Of a DNA stretch of 64,000 nt, positions 34,598 to 43,065 are shown piece by piece (the first letter of the stretch is position 1; each line of letters starts with the position of its first letter). Under the pieces are notes generated by a model. It ran no database searches. It was not told the origin of the DNA and saw only the letters and a program-made list of their open reading frames with translations. Where the stretch lies: the NCBI GenBank assembly GCA_017470245.1, contig JAFUEV010000003.1:1-64000 (forward strand), written 5' to 3'. Made by a program: the position numbers and the translations under genes. This DNA is from a bacterium (GTDB lineage: Bacteria; Cyanobacteriota; Vampirovibrionia; Gastranaerophilales; Gastranaerophilaceae).

Positions 34598-36229
34598 ATG
34601 ATAAATTTTGATGCGTTAACTTTAAAACTTTTTTATGAAGAAACAAAAGATTTCTTTTTTGGTGCAAAAATACAAAAAATTCAGCAGCCAACACGTTCCG
34701 AATTGATTTTTCATATTAGAAATATTGGTGAAACAAGAAAATTATATATAAATTTTAATCCTAATTTTTATCATATTTGTTTTATGTCTAAAGAAAATGA
34801 AAATAAGAGAAATTTAGTTTTACCAAAATCAGCATTAATGTTTTGTATGCTTTTAAGAAAATATATTCAAAATGCAAAAATAATAAAAGTTGAAGTTCCT
34901 AAATATGAGAGAATTTTTGAAATATATTTTGAGTATTATGATGAACTAAACGAAAAATCTCAATTATGTTTGGCTATTGAGTTAATGGGAAAATACAGTA
35001 ATGTTATATTGTATAATTATGATACAAATGTAATTATTGGTTGTGCACATAATGTCAGTGCCGAAAAAAGCAGAGAACGTGAATTATATGGAATGCTGCC
35101 TTATGTATATCCTTCAAAACAAAAAAAGAAAAATCTCTTAAAAACAGATTTTGCAACATTTAAGTCAACTATAGATGCGGAAAATATTGCAATTTCAATT
35201 GCTTCTAAGTATCATTATCTGACAACTTCTTTGGTACAAGATATTATTGACACTATTAAACCTTTTAACTTGCAAAAATTATTTGATAAATTGACTGAAA
35301 TATTGAAAAATAATGATTTTAATCCTTGTATTTCAAATGATTACTCAAAATATTATGTTATACGTTATGAAAATACATTTGATTGTGGGGATATAAATTC
35401 TATGATTGATGAATATTTTTCTTTTCATCAGGAAAAACAAATAATTCAGAATGTAAAAAATAAAATAGTAAAATATTCAAATGCTCAATTAAATAAGCTC
35501 TATGGTCTAAAAATAAAGCAAGAACAGCAAATTTCCAAATTGAATAAGGCATTGGAATATAAAAATAAAGCTGATATTATAATGTCAAATTTATATTGCA
35601 TAAAACAAGGGCAAAAAGATGCCGAATTGTTTGATTTTGAAGGCAATAAAATCAGTATAGAGCTTGATGAAAATAAAACACCTACTGAAAATGCCAATAA
35701 ATATTATGCTTTATATAAAAAGACAAAAACTGCTTTTGGGCATGCTTCTGAGATGGTAAAGGAAACTGATTCTCAAATTCTATATTTTGAAGAAATAAAA
35801 TATTTTACAGAAAGTACTGATAATGTTGAAGAATTAAATGATATTTATAATGAAATTAATGAAGAACAGGTTGAAATCAAAGAAAAACAACAAATTGTAG
35901 AATATATAGAATATTTAGGATACAAAATATATGTAGGAAAAAATAAAAAGCAGAATGATTATATTCTTTCCAAGTTGTCATCAGCTGAAGATATATGGTT
36001 CCATCCCTTAAATGCAGCAGGTGCACACGTTATTGTTAAACGAAACAATACTAAAGAAGAACCGGATGAAAAGGTTATTTTAAAAGCTGCACAATTAACT
36101 AAGGAATATTCTTCTCAAAAAAATAATTCAAAAACACCGATAATATATACAAAACGAAAATATGTTAAAAAAGCTAATAATAAACTGGCGTTTGTAACTT
36201 ATAAAAATGAATCTGAAATTGTTGTATAG
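34598..36229 (+). CDS. rqcH: Ribosome quality control protein RqcH (NFACT family)
   Basis: A 543-residue NFACT protein of the Rqc2/NEMF family, which binds stalled 50S subunits and adds C-terminal alanine tails. NFACT-N: INFDALTLKLFYEE at 2-15, LPKSALMFCMLLRKYI near 75-90, ELMGKYSNVILYN near 129. A coiled-coil middle runs about 270-430. NFACT-R: SAEDIWFHPLNAAGAHVIVK near 465-484. The tRNA-binding Asp-Arg pair of other RqcH proteins appears as E104-R105. The start lies just after a terminator, so it has its own promoter. Old names include fibronectin-binding protein FbpA. Confidence 0.88.
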   Translation: MINFDALTLKLFYEETKDFFFGAKIQKIQQPTRSELIFHIRNIGETRKLYINFNPNFYHICFMSKENENKRNLVLPKSALMFCMLLRKYIQNAKIIKVEVPKYERIFEIYFEYYDELNEKSQLCLAIELMGKYSNVILYNYDTNVIIGCAHNVSAEKSRERELYGMLPYVYPSKQKKKNLLKTDFATFKSTIDAENIAISIASKYHYLTTSLVQDIIDTIKPFNLQKLFDKLTEILKNNDFNPCISNDYSKYYVIRYENTFDCGDINSMIDEYFSFHQEKQIIQNVKNKIVKYSNAQLNKLYGLKIKQEQQISKLNKALEYKNKADIIMSNLYCIKQGQKDAELFDFEGNKISIELDENKTPTENANKYYALYKKTKTAFGHASEMVKETDSQILYFEEIKYFTESTDNVEELNDIYNEINEEQVEIKEKQQIVEYIEYLGYKIYVGKNKKQNDYILSKLSSAEDIWFHPLNAAGAHVIVKRNNTKEEPDEKVILKAAQLTKEYSSQKNNSKTPIIYTKRKYVKKANNKLAFVTYKNESEIVV

Positions 36230-36344
36230 TAAAACTGCTTGAAGTGTGTGAACAAATTATAGAGTATAATGAGAGCGCTATGACTTGCCATTATGAATAG
36301 GTGGCATAAGACTATATTAGATTAAATAGTTTATGTTAAGTTTC

Positions 36345-38255
36345 CTATTTAATAAACTGATTCATATCAGAGAAAATAGCATTTTCTTTATAATGTTTTT
36401 TTAAATATTCACTGTTTAATATTGTAGAATTGCTATTTTGATTATTTGCTGCTTTTAGTTCTTTTTCTTTATTAATACGTTTTTTCGTTGCACGTTCATT
36501 TATAGCCGGTAGTAAAAACCCTAAAAATACCGGAACCAATACTAAAACGGATAATGCAGTAAATCTTGCATTTAATGTTTTTGCCTTTTGTACCCAAGGA
36601 TTATTTTTGTCTTTGAATAAAGATATTAATCGTTGAACGGCTTCTGTATCTTTTGCTTCATCAAGAGCTGTTGTAATAATATTATTATCTGCTTTTGTGA
36701 TATCAGTTATCCCTTTAGCTTGTAATAATCCGCCAACGATATTTTGGGATTCTTCGGTAAGACTCATAACTTTTCCAAGGTGTCCGCCTTGTCCGGAAAC
36801 GAAATCACAAAATCCTTTTATACCACCGTTATAATCGCCTATATTTGTATATCTGGATATAATTTGGTCGGTAGTCATTACTTTTACACCGTTAATCGGT
36901 CTTAAATACTCAAAAATCTTCTTTGGAAGGCTTTTATCCTGAAAACCTTTGTCCTTTGATGCCAGAACTAAGCCGGATTTTGTTTCATTTAATTTTGAAA
37001 AACCTTTTCTCAATTCTTTTTCAGCAAAACACATAACTGCACATGTAACAAGGTCACGTCTTAAAATTTCTTCCCTGTCATATTTGTCTTTTGCTCTTAA
37101 TGTACGGGGAATTAAAATACCTCCCCCCATAATACCTAATAAAAGCGGGAAGGAAACGTTTGGACCTGAAAATTCAAATGCATTGGCAATTTTTCCAAAT
37201 CCTTTATCGGATGTTAATGTTTGTACAACTTTTTCTGCAGAACCAAATGACGGTTTAGATTTGTCGGTTTTATTGTTATTTGCATCAACATTAAAGGTTT
37301 CTTCTTTCATTAAACCTTTTAAACCTGCATTATCTTTGCCTTCTGCCTTATTGTATAGCTTAGGGATTATTTGTAAGAATGTTAACACTGATGCATACAT
37401 TGCAACATTCATAACATTTCTGCCGATAACTTTCTTATTTGCAGTGTTTTTAACGAAATCTGTTAATTTTGATGTATCTTGTTTTGCTGCTTTTTTAACA
37501 ACATCATTTGCGTATGCCATCATGTGGGATACTGTTTCCTTAAATGGAGCTGCTGTATTTGCCGAAACAGCTGCTTTTGTGAAATCTGTATGAACAACAT
37601 CTTGGGCATGGCTTTTTGATATTTCAACGAAGTCATCTGTGAGGGATGTTAATGTTTCTTTTGCTTCTTTTTTGCTTCCGCCTATATTCGAAACAAGTCT
37701 TTGAGCAAAATCTTTTGCTTTAGAAACTGTGTCAGCCGAAGGTTCGGTTTCATTTTTTGCATTTTTTATCATTTCAGAAAAGGCATTTTGATAAAATTCT
37801 TCTTGAGTAATTGCTTTACCTGCTTCATTTAAAGGTTGTTTTGCATGTATATCGCCAAATGATTTTATAAATTTCATCGGAACATTAATTGCTTCACCAA
37901 ATGCTCTTTTACCTATAGCTAACATTGTCATAGGTATTATAAACATACTCGGACCGGTTAAAAACTCTCTAACCATTTCCTTTGCAGCAAAGCTGAAGTT
38001 CTTTTCTCCGTTATTTTCTTTTTTGTTACGGCGTAAACCCATTATTGGTCTGGGTAAATTTGTACCCAGCATGTCCTGTAATGTAAAAGATACTGCAAGT
38101 CCGCCGTTTTCTATAGCGTTTGCAACTCCCAATGAAACTGTATCTATTACTCCTAATCCCTTAAAAGAAGTATTTTGTTTGTTATTAATGTTTTCCGATT
38201 TGTTTATTTTATTTATTTTATTAGGAACTGTTGTATTTACTTTACTTACCTGCAT
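36345..38255 (-). CDS. Large hypothetical membrane-associated protein with NTSFKG motif
   Basis: A 636-residue protein of unknown function. The polar N-terminus ends in NTSFKGLG (28-35), a short motif I associate with Gastranaerophilales proteins. Hydrophobic segments lie near 107-118 (MFIIPMTMLAIG), 285-300 (VAMYASVLTFLQIIP), 365-380 (PLLLGIMGGGILIP) and 585-605 (LSVLVLVPVFLGFLLPAI), separated by lysine- and alanine-rich helical stretches; the tail after 605 is basic and asparagine-rich. No catalytic motif. A 358-base gap lies upstream. An antisense frame of 214 codons inside it is a shadow. Confidence 0.7.
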   Translation of the reverse strand: MQVSKVNTTVPNKINKINKSENINNKQNTSFKGLGVIDTVSLGVANAIENGGLAVSFTLQDMLGTNLPRPIMGLRRNKKENNGEKNFSFAAKEMVREFLTGPSMFIIPMTMLAIGKRAFGEAINVPMKFIKSFGDIHAKQPLNEAGKAITQEEFYQNAFSEMIKNAKNETEPSADTVSKAKDFAQRLVSNIGGSKKEAKETLTSLTDDFVEISKSHAQDVVHTDFTKAAVSANTAAPFKETVSHMMAYANDVVKKAAKQDTSKLTDFVKNTANKKVIGRNVMNVAMYASVLTFLQIIPKLYNKAEGKDNAGLKGLMKEETFNVDANNNKTDKSKPSFGSAEKVVQTLTSDKGFGKIANAFEFSGPNVSFPLLLGIMGGGILIPRTLRAKDKYDREEILRRDLVTCAVMCFAEKELRKGFSKLNETKSGLVLASKDKGFQDKSLPKKIFEYLRPINGVKVMTTDQIISRYTNIGDYNGGIKGFCDFVSGQGGHLGKVMSLTEESQNIVGGLLQAKGITDITKADNNIITTALDEAKDTEAVQRLISLFKDKNNPWVQKAKTLNARFTALSVLVLVPVFLGFLLPAINERATKKRINKEKELKAANNQNSNSTILNSEYLKKHYKENAIFSDMNQFIK

Positions 38256-38516
38256 ATTATTCCTAGTTTTATCTTACCATGTCTTCTCTGATTTCACTTT
38301 CGTTTTAAAAAGGCTAAATTTATAAATTTGCGTATTTTTATCCCTTTTGTTAACTTTTTTTACAAAAAAGTTAATCGTGTATTCTTTTTTACACAAAACA
38401 ACCTTGTTAATTATTTATAAAAAATTAACAAGTGTACTTAGTATACTTAATATATAATTTTCATTCAAGTATGAACCCTTATAATTATTAAGTTTGGTTT
38501 ACATTTGATTGATATT

Positions 38517-38597
38517 ATGGAAATAAAAAATTACAAAGTCAATAATATTATTGATGTCTCTTTTACTAATTTTTCTTCCTTAAATAGTCAAATTTAA
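38517..38597 (+). CDS. Possible 26-residue small protein or leader on an orphan transcript
   Basis: ATG 38517 opens 26 codons (MEIKNYKVNNIIDVSFTNFS, then SLNSQI) ending at TAA 38597, inside the 3' arm of the terminator at 38575-38609. There is no ribosome binding site before it. It is the only plus-strand frame ahead of that terminator. A non-coding transcript is equally likely. The rest of the 38256-38614 gap holds two strong inverted repeats (TTAACTTTTTT at 38350 with its partner to 38374; CTTGTTAATT at 38403 with its partner to 38432). Confidence 0.25.
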   Translation: MEIKNYKVNNIIDVSFTNFSSLNSQI

Positions 38598-38609
38598 GGA
38601 AGTTTTTTT
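38575..38609 (+). terminator. Orphan plus-strand terminator
   Basis: CTTCCTTAAAT (38575-38585) pairs with ATTTAAGGAAG (38592-38602) around six bases, followed by seven Ts. The T-run is on the plus side only, yet the genes on both sides are on the minus strand, so it should end an unannotated plus-strand transcript. Confidence 0.65.
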
Positions 38610-38614
38610 ATATT

Positions 38615-39574
38615 TTATGGGTTTTTTATAATTATTTTTTGATTTATATCAGCAGGTGCATCCGGGGACTCTGGCATTTTTTTCCATAACTTTAAGTATA
38701 AAATAACAGGTTTATGTTCTTTTGGATGTTTAAAGCTTAATTTTGGTTGATATGGTGAACCGTTATTACAACCTCCTTCTACTTCACAAGAACCGCCAAG
38801 GTGTATATAATCCTGCAACTCAGTTATTGTGTTTGTTATATTTTCTTTTTCTACAAATTCAACAACATTAAAGGATTTATCTTTATCCAAATAAACATAT
38901 CTATAGCCAAAATCAAGAGCATTTAAACCTTTAAGATCATAAGGTACATTAAAACTTCTGGATAATAGTGATTTGTATTCTGTTACTATTTCTTTGTTTC
39001 TTCTATCATAATATGCCTTTTCCGGAAGTAATAAATCGGTACAATAGTCTGCCCCTGTTATTTCTTCAAGACTGTACGGAAAATCTATTCCAACTAATAT
39101 TGAAGGATTATTTATAAATCTTGCTTCTTCACTTGGTCCGTTAATTCTTGAAGGCTTAGGCGGTATATTACATTTATCAATAGAAATCCATGGTTTTCCA
39201 TCTTCTATTTGTCCAAATTGAGCATCTGAAGGTTCATAAGCATTGTATGCAAATATGGATTTTTTTACATAAAACTTTCGTATATCATAAATTTCTTTTT
39301 TTGTTTTAAAGCTTAATTCTATAGGTAGATTAATTTGTATATAAATAGCATCAGATGGCATGCCTTTGTATATATTGTCCAAAATATAATTAGAAGTTTG
39401 TTTAAATACCTGATCAGAATCATTATTATTTTGGTTGGGCTTTTTGTTCATTTCTATTTTCTTTGAAGGGTTAAATCTAAAATCATCGTTGTTCATTTCA
39501 GAAACTTTGCTATAAACAGTCAATAAACTGATAATTATAAATATACAAATTGCAAGCTCTATTATTTTATTCAT
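38615..39574 (-). CDS. Hypothetical exported or membrane-anchored protein
   Basis: A 319-residue protein with an N-terminal hydrophobic segment (residues 4-23, IIELAICIFIIISLLTVYSK) without a clear cleavage site, then an asparagine-rich linker and a large soluble domain outside the cytoplasmic membrane. Four or five cysteines (KCNIPP, DYCTDLL, GGSCEVEGGCNNG) could form disulfides. No family recognised. It stands alone, between an orphan plus-strand terminator and a MerR-type regulator gene transcribed divergently. Confidence 0.6.
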   Translation of the reverse strand: MNKIIELAICIFIIISLLTVYSKVSEMNNDDFRFNPSKKIEMNKKPNQNNNDSDQVFKQTSNYILDNIYKGMPSDAIYIQINLPIELSFKTKKEIYDIRKFYVKKSIFAYNAYEPSDAQFGQIEDGKPWISIDKCNIPPKPSRINGPSEEARFINNPSILVGIDFPYSLEEITGADYCTDLLLPEKAYYDRRNKEIVTEYKSLLSRSFNVPYDLKGLNALDFGYRYVYLDKDKSFNVVEFVEKENITNTITELQDYIHLGGSCEVEGGCNNGSPYQPKLSFKHPKEHKPVILYLKLWKKMPESPDAPADINQKIIIKNP

Positions 39575-39637
39575 ATATAAACATCCTTCTTATATTGATT
39601 ATAATTGAATTTCCTAAATTTGTGAAGATTTTATTTG

Positions 39638-39667
39638 AGAGTAACTCTAATGTGTTTATGGTATAAT
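39638..39667 (+). promoter_or_regulatory. MerR-type promoter with AGAGTAACTCT operator
   Basis: The palindrome AGAGT-A-ACTCT (39638-39648) lies between a TTGAGA -35-like element (39635-39640) and TATAAT (39662-39667). The spacer of 20-21 bases is longer than normal, as in promoters activated by MerR-family proteins, and the gene downstream encodes one. Confidence 0.5.
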
Positions 39668-39687
39668 CTTTTTGAAAGGGCTATAAA

Positions 39688-40083
39688 ATGTATACAGTTA
39701 AAGAAGTTGCAGAAAAAATGGATGTATCCGAACATACATTAAGATTTTGGGCAAAAAGCGGTTTTTTCCCGTTTGTAAAAAGGAATAAAAACAATATAAG
39801 ATTGTTTTCCGATAATGATTTGGATTGGGTTCGTATTGTTAAGTGTTTAAGAGCAGTCGGAACAGAAAATAAAGCAATAAAAAAATATATTGAACTTTGT
39901 ATTAAGGGGGATTCCACGATTAATGAGCGTTTTAACATCATAAAAGAAACAAAAGCGAATGCGCTTAAACAAATGGAAGAATTATCCAAACAAATTGAAT
40001 TGTTGAATTATAAGGAAGAATATTATCAAAATCTTATAAAAACTAATCAAAAAGATGTTTGGAATCCTATGAACAAATCATAA
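39688..40083 (+). CDS. MerR-family transcriptional regulator
   Basis: A 131-residue regulator. Winged helix-turn-helix at 1-70: YTVKEVAEKMDVSEHTLRFW, then FPFVKRN and RLFSDNDLDWVRIVKCLRAV. A dimerising coiled coil follows (residues 85-120). There is no cysteine-based metal site, which argues for a small-molecule sensor of the TipA/BmrR-like DNA-binding group. AAAGGG precedes ATG 39688. The palindrome at 39638 suggests autoregulation. Confidence 0.88.
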   Translation: MYTVKEVAEKMDVSEHTLRFWAKSGFFPFVKRNKNNIRLFSDNDLDWVRIVKCLRAVGTENKAIKKYIELCIKGDSTINERFNIIKETKANALKQMEELSKQIELLNYKEEYYQNLIKTNQKDVWNPMNKS

Positions 40084-40091
40084 TCAGATAA

Positions 40092-40550
40092 TTATTCAAA
40101 GGTAATTTCACCTGATTTTTGAACGGTTTGTTTGATTTTATTTAAAAATATTTCACAATTTTTTGCTTCTTTGCTTCCAATAGTGTTTTCTATTGTTTTT
40201 GCATATTCAGCTGCAATTTTAAAAGCAAAATTATATGCTTCCATTCCTTTGGGAGTAATAATTATTTTTTTTACAATACGTTTGCCTTTTGTATCAATAG
40301 GACGTTCTATAAATTTTTTTTCTTCCAATACTGCTAAAAATTTGCTTGTATGAGAAGTACCTTTTAATATTAATTTTGCTAAATCTCTCTGGCAAATTTC
40401 AGGATAACAGTAAACTGTTTCAAGAATAATAAATTCGTCAAACGATATTTTACCTTCTGCGTGTTTATCAAAATAATTTTCAACACCTGCTCTGCATATT
40501 CTTGCAGTTTGTTCGATATTATAAAAAAGACTTTGAATACAATGTTTCAT
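40092..40550 (-). CDS. MarR-family regulator of efflux locus 1
   Basis: A 152-residue winged-helix protein: DEFIILETVYCYPEICQRDL near 38-57, KGTSHTSKFLAVLEEKKFI recognition region near 64-82, and a wing DTKGKRIVKKIIITPKG near 86-102, with dimerisation helices at both ends. It follows the tolC-like gene by 20 bases on the same strand, so it is probably cotranscribed with the outer-membrane component that it should control. It is related to the MarR protein of locus 2 at 59135. Confidence 0.85.
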   Translation of the reverse strand: MKHCIQSLFYNIEQTARICRAGVENYFDKHAEGKISFDEFIILETVYCYPEICQRDLAKLILKGTSHTSKFLAVLEEKKFIERPIDTKGKRIVKKIIITPKGMEAYNFAFKIAAEYAKTIENTIGSKEAKNCEIFLNKIKQTVQKSGEITFE

Positions 40551-40570
40551 ACGATAAATATTACCATATT

Positions 40571-41938
40571 TTATAATTTGCTGCCAACTGCTTTATATAA
40601 TCCTATGTAATCTATATAGCAATCAATTTGCTGATTTACGGCAAGTTTATCTATTGTTAATAAATTTTCATCTGACTGCGCCAAATCTAATTTAGAAATA
40701 ATACCTTTTTCATATTTTTTTTGAAAATATTCATTATCTTTTGTTTCAAAATCTTTTTGTTTAAGCGTATTTATAAGTTTTTCGTTATCCTTTTTTACAA
40801 ATAAAAGTGCATCGTTAATTTCTTGTATTGCTGTCAAATTAGTTTGTTGATAATGTTCAAGTACTTTTTCGTAAGCTGCTTTTTTCATTTTTAAATTTGC
40901 AATTTTTGCTCCGCCTTGAAATAAATCTACATTTGCAAGTCCGCCTATTGCACTTAACATTTTGGTAGTATTAAACATTTTCCCAATATCAGAAGCATTA
41001 AATAAAGCTAAACCGCCGATATTAAAAGAAGGTAAAAATTCTTTTTTGGCGATACGAACATCTATTCCTGCTTTTTCAACATTATATACTGCTTTTAGGT
41101 AATCAGGACGTTGCTCTATTATTTCTGACTCTATAGTCTCCGGAATTGTTCCCGTAAAGTTAATGTCATCATAGCCTATTCTTTCAATATTGTCTGCATT
41201 TTCACTTGATTCACCCATAAGAACACAAAAAGAATTTAATAAAGAATCTCTTTGTTTTTCAAGTTCTGTCAATTCTGTAATGGCAGATACATAGGCTTTA
41301 TTTGCTCTTACCATATCTGCAGTGGATGTTATTCCCTGTGCGTTTCTTTTTGACATCAATTCAAATATTAATTTTCGTTCATCAACTATTTGTTTCTGCA
41401 ACTCAATATTTTTATCAAGTTTAATAATATTAAAATAAGTTGCACCGACAGCGCCTGCTACTGAAATATATGCGCTTCTTTCGTCTAATAGGGACATTTC
41501 ATATATTTTATATGCAGATTTTGTTTTATCCCTGTTTTTTAGGAATAAATCAATTTCATAATTTGCAAGAACGGGAAGTGCAAACTGGAAACCGGATGAA
41601 GTGGTATTAGGGAGTTTAACATAAGCAGGTGCAAATCCTGCATTTGCTGACGGTAGTTCGTTTGCAAATTGCATTTTAACCATTTGGTAATATTCTTTTG
41701 TTGATAAAGTGGCTATTTTAAGATTATGATTATATTCTATTGCCCTTTGTATATAATTAACCAAATACGGGTCATTAAATTTGTTCCACCAGTCCATATT
41801 TATATATTCATATTTATCTTTTGTTTCTTCTATTTTCTCAAGTTTTTTTGTTGAAACCTTATTGTTTTTTGCAAAGCATGGATTATAATACCCGTTTACA
41901 AATATTGCTATAACAAGTATCAATACTAACTTTTTCAT
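40571..41938 (-). CDS. TolC-like outer membrane efflux protein, locus 1
   Basis: A 455-residue protein from ATG 41938, chosen because a purine-rich GGAAGAGGGAAT precedes it and a signal peptide (MKKLVLILVIAIFVNGYYNP, then CFA) follows; a longer frame from 42001 adds 21 implausible residues. Two OEP repeats follow the usual TolC/NodT pattern: AIEYNHNLKIATL, ELPSANAGFAPAY, YEIDLFLKNRDKTKS, then RPDYLKAVYNVEKAG and QEINDALLFV. It forms the outer-membrane channel of a tripartite pump with the divergent EmrA/EmrB genes. No lipobox cysteine is obvious. Confidence 0.87.
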   Translation of the reverse strand: MKKLVLILVIAIFVNGYYNPCFAKNNKVSTKKLEKIEETKDKYEYINMDWWNKFNDPYLVNYIQRAIEYNHNLKIATLSTKEYYQMVKMQFANELPSANAGFAPAYVKLPNTTSSGFQFALPVLANYEIDLFLKNRDKTKSAYKIYEMSLLDERSAYISVAGAVGATYFNIIKLDKNIELQKQIVDERKLIFELMSKRNAQGITSTADMVRANKAYVSAITELTELEKQRDSLLNSFCVLMGESSENADNIERIGYDDINFTGTIPETIESEIIEQRPDYLKAVYNVEKAGIDVRIAKKEFLPSFNIGGLALFNASDIGKMFNTTKMLSAIGGLANVDLFQGGAKIANLKMKKAAYEKVLEHYQQTNLTAIQEINDALLFVKKDNEKLINTLKQKDFETKDNEYFQKKYEKGIISKLDLAQSDENLLTIDKLAVNQQIDCYIDYIGLYKAVGSKL

Positions 41939-42007
41939 TATTCCCTCTTCCCTGTTTCGGCTAAATTTTTTCTTGCAAAATACTTTTCTATACGTTACCA
42001 TATTTTA

Positions 42008-42039
42008 TATGGAAAAATCAACATATTTATTTTTCCATA
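42008..42039. promoter_or_regulatory. 32-bp palindrome in the tolC/emrA divergent promoter
   Basis: TATGGAAAAAT (42008-42018) and ATTTTTCCATA (42029-42039) are exact inverted repeats separated by 10 bases, centred between the two divergent efflux genes. This is where the locus-1 MarR protein would be expected to bind; it may also be two overlapping sites. Confidence 0.55.
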
Positions 42040-42065
42040 ATAAAAGAATAATTAAGGGGTAGAGA

Positions 42066-43064
42066 ATGGAAGATAATAAGCCGAAACAAAATGATATTGA
42101 AACTAAAAATCCAAAATCAAAGAAAAAAATGGTAGCCTTAATTGCAATAGTGATAATGATATGTGGCTTGGGGTATTTTTTATTTGAGCTTTATAATTTT
42201 GAAAGTACTGATGATGCTTATGTTGAAACAACGGTAGTTGATGTTGCACCAAAAGTTAACGGTGAAATAACCAATGTGTATGTGGAAGACAATCAACAAG
42301 TAAAAGAAGGTGATTTAATTGCCACTATTGAAACAAATGATTATGAAATAAAATTGGCACAGGCACAGGCAAGGTATGACAGAGCATTGTTGAATCAACA
42401 AAATGCAAAAGCAAATTATAATGCGGTTCAATCACAAATATCTCTTGCAAAAACGGATTTAGACAGATATAAAGCATTATATGAAGACGGAGCTGTATCA
42501 AAGCAAGAATTGGATAATGCACAAACCAATTATGACAGAGTTTCTGCAACACTTACAAATGCTGAGCAGGCAATAATGTCCGATTCAAATAAAAAGGTGG
42601 CAGATGCCGAAATTAATGAATTAAAAGCGTTAATGGAACAGGCAAAATTATATCTTTCATATACGAAGATATATGCACCTATTGACGGAACTGTTACGGG
42701 CAAAAGAGTTCAAAAGGGAATGTATGTTAACCCCGGTACGGGACTTTTTACAATTGTTCCAAACGAAACTTGGGTTATTGCTAATTTTAAAGAAAATCAA
42801 TTAAAACATATAAAAGAAGGACAAATAGTTGATATAAAACTCGATACGTATCCTAATCATAAATTCAAAGGAAAAGTAGATAGTATACAAATGGCATCCG
42901 GTGCTAAATCAAGTATGTTTCCTCCCGAAAATGCAGTTGGGTCATTTGTAAAAATTGTCCAAAGAATACCTGTTAAAATTATATTTACGGATGCTGAAGA
43001 AATAAAAGATTATAAAATAATTCCGGGAATGAGTGTTGTTCCTAAAGTTCATATAAGAGGTTAA
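42066..43064 (+). CDS. emrA: EmrA/HlyD-type membrane fusion protein, locus 1
   Basis: A 332-residue periplasmic adaptor. One membrane segment at about 22-42 (MVALIAIVIMICGLGYFLFE), then the biotinyl-lipoyl half YVETTVVDVAPKVNGEI, a long coiled coil (about 95-190), the second lipoyl half APIDGTVTGKRVQKGMYV near 205 and a beta-barrel domain. It links the inner-membrane pump downstream (next gene, one base away) with the TolC-like channel. The last 60 residues are nearly identical to those of the locus-2 adaptor at 59612. Confidence 0.9.
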   Translation: MEDNKPKQNDIETKNPKSKKKMVALIAIVIMICGLGYFLFELYNFESTDDAYVETTVVDVAPKVNGEITNVYVEDNQQVKEGDLIATIETNDYEIKLAQAQARYDRALLNQQNAKANYNAVQSQISLAKTDLDRYKALYEDGAVSKQELDNAQTNYDRVSATLTNAEQAIMSDSNKKVADAEINELKALMEQAKLYLSYTKIYAPIDGTVTGKRVQKGMYVNPGTGLFTIVPNETWVIANFKENQLKHIKEGQIVDIKLDTYPNHKFKGKVDSIQMASGAKSSMFPPENAVGSFVKIVQRIPVKIIFTDAEEIKDYKIIPGMSVVPKVHIRG

Positions 43065-43065
43065 T

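Noticed and set aside
36949-37593. 214-codon frame antisense to the 636-residue protein
   Set aside because: The minus-strand frame is far longer and has a proper protein composition and N-terminal motif; the plus frame is its shadow.
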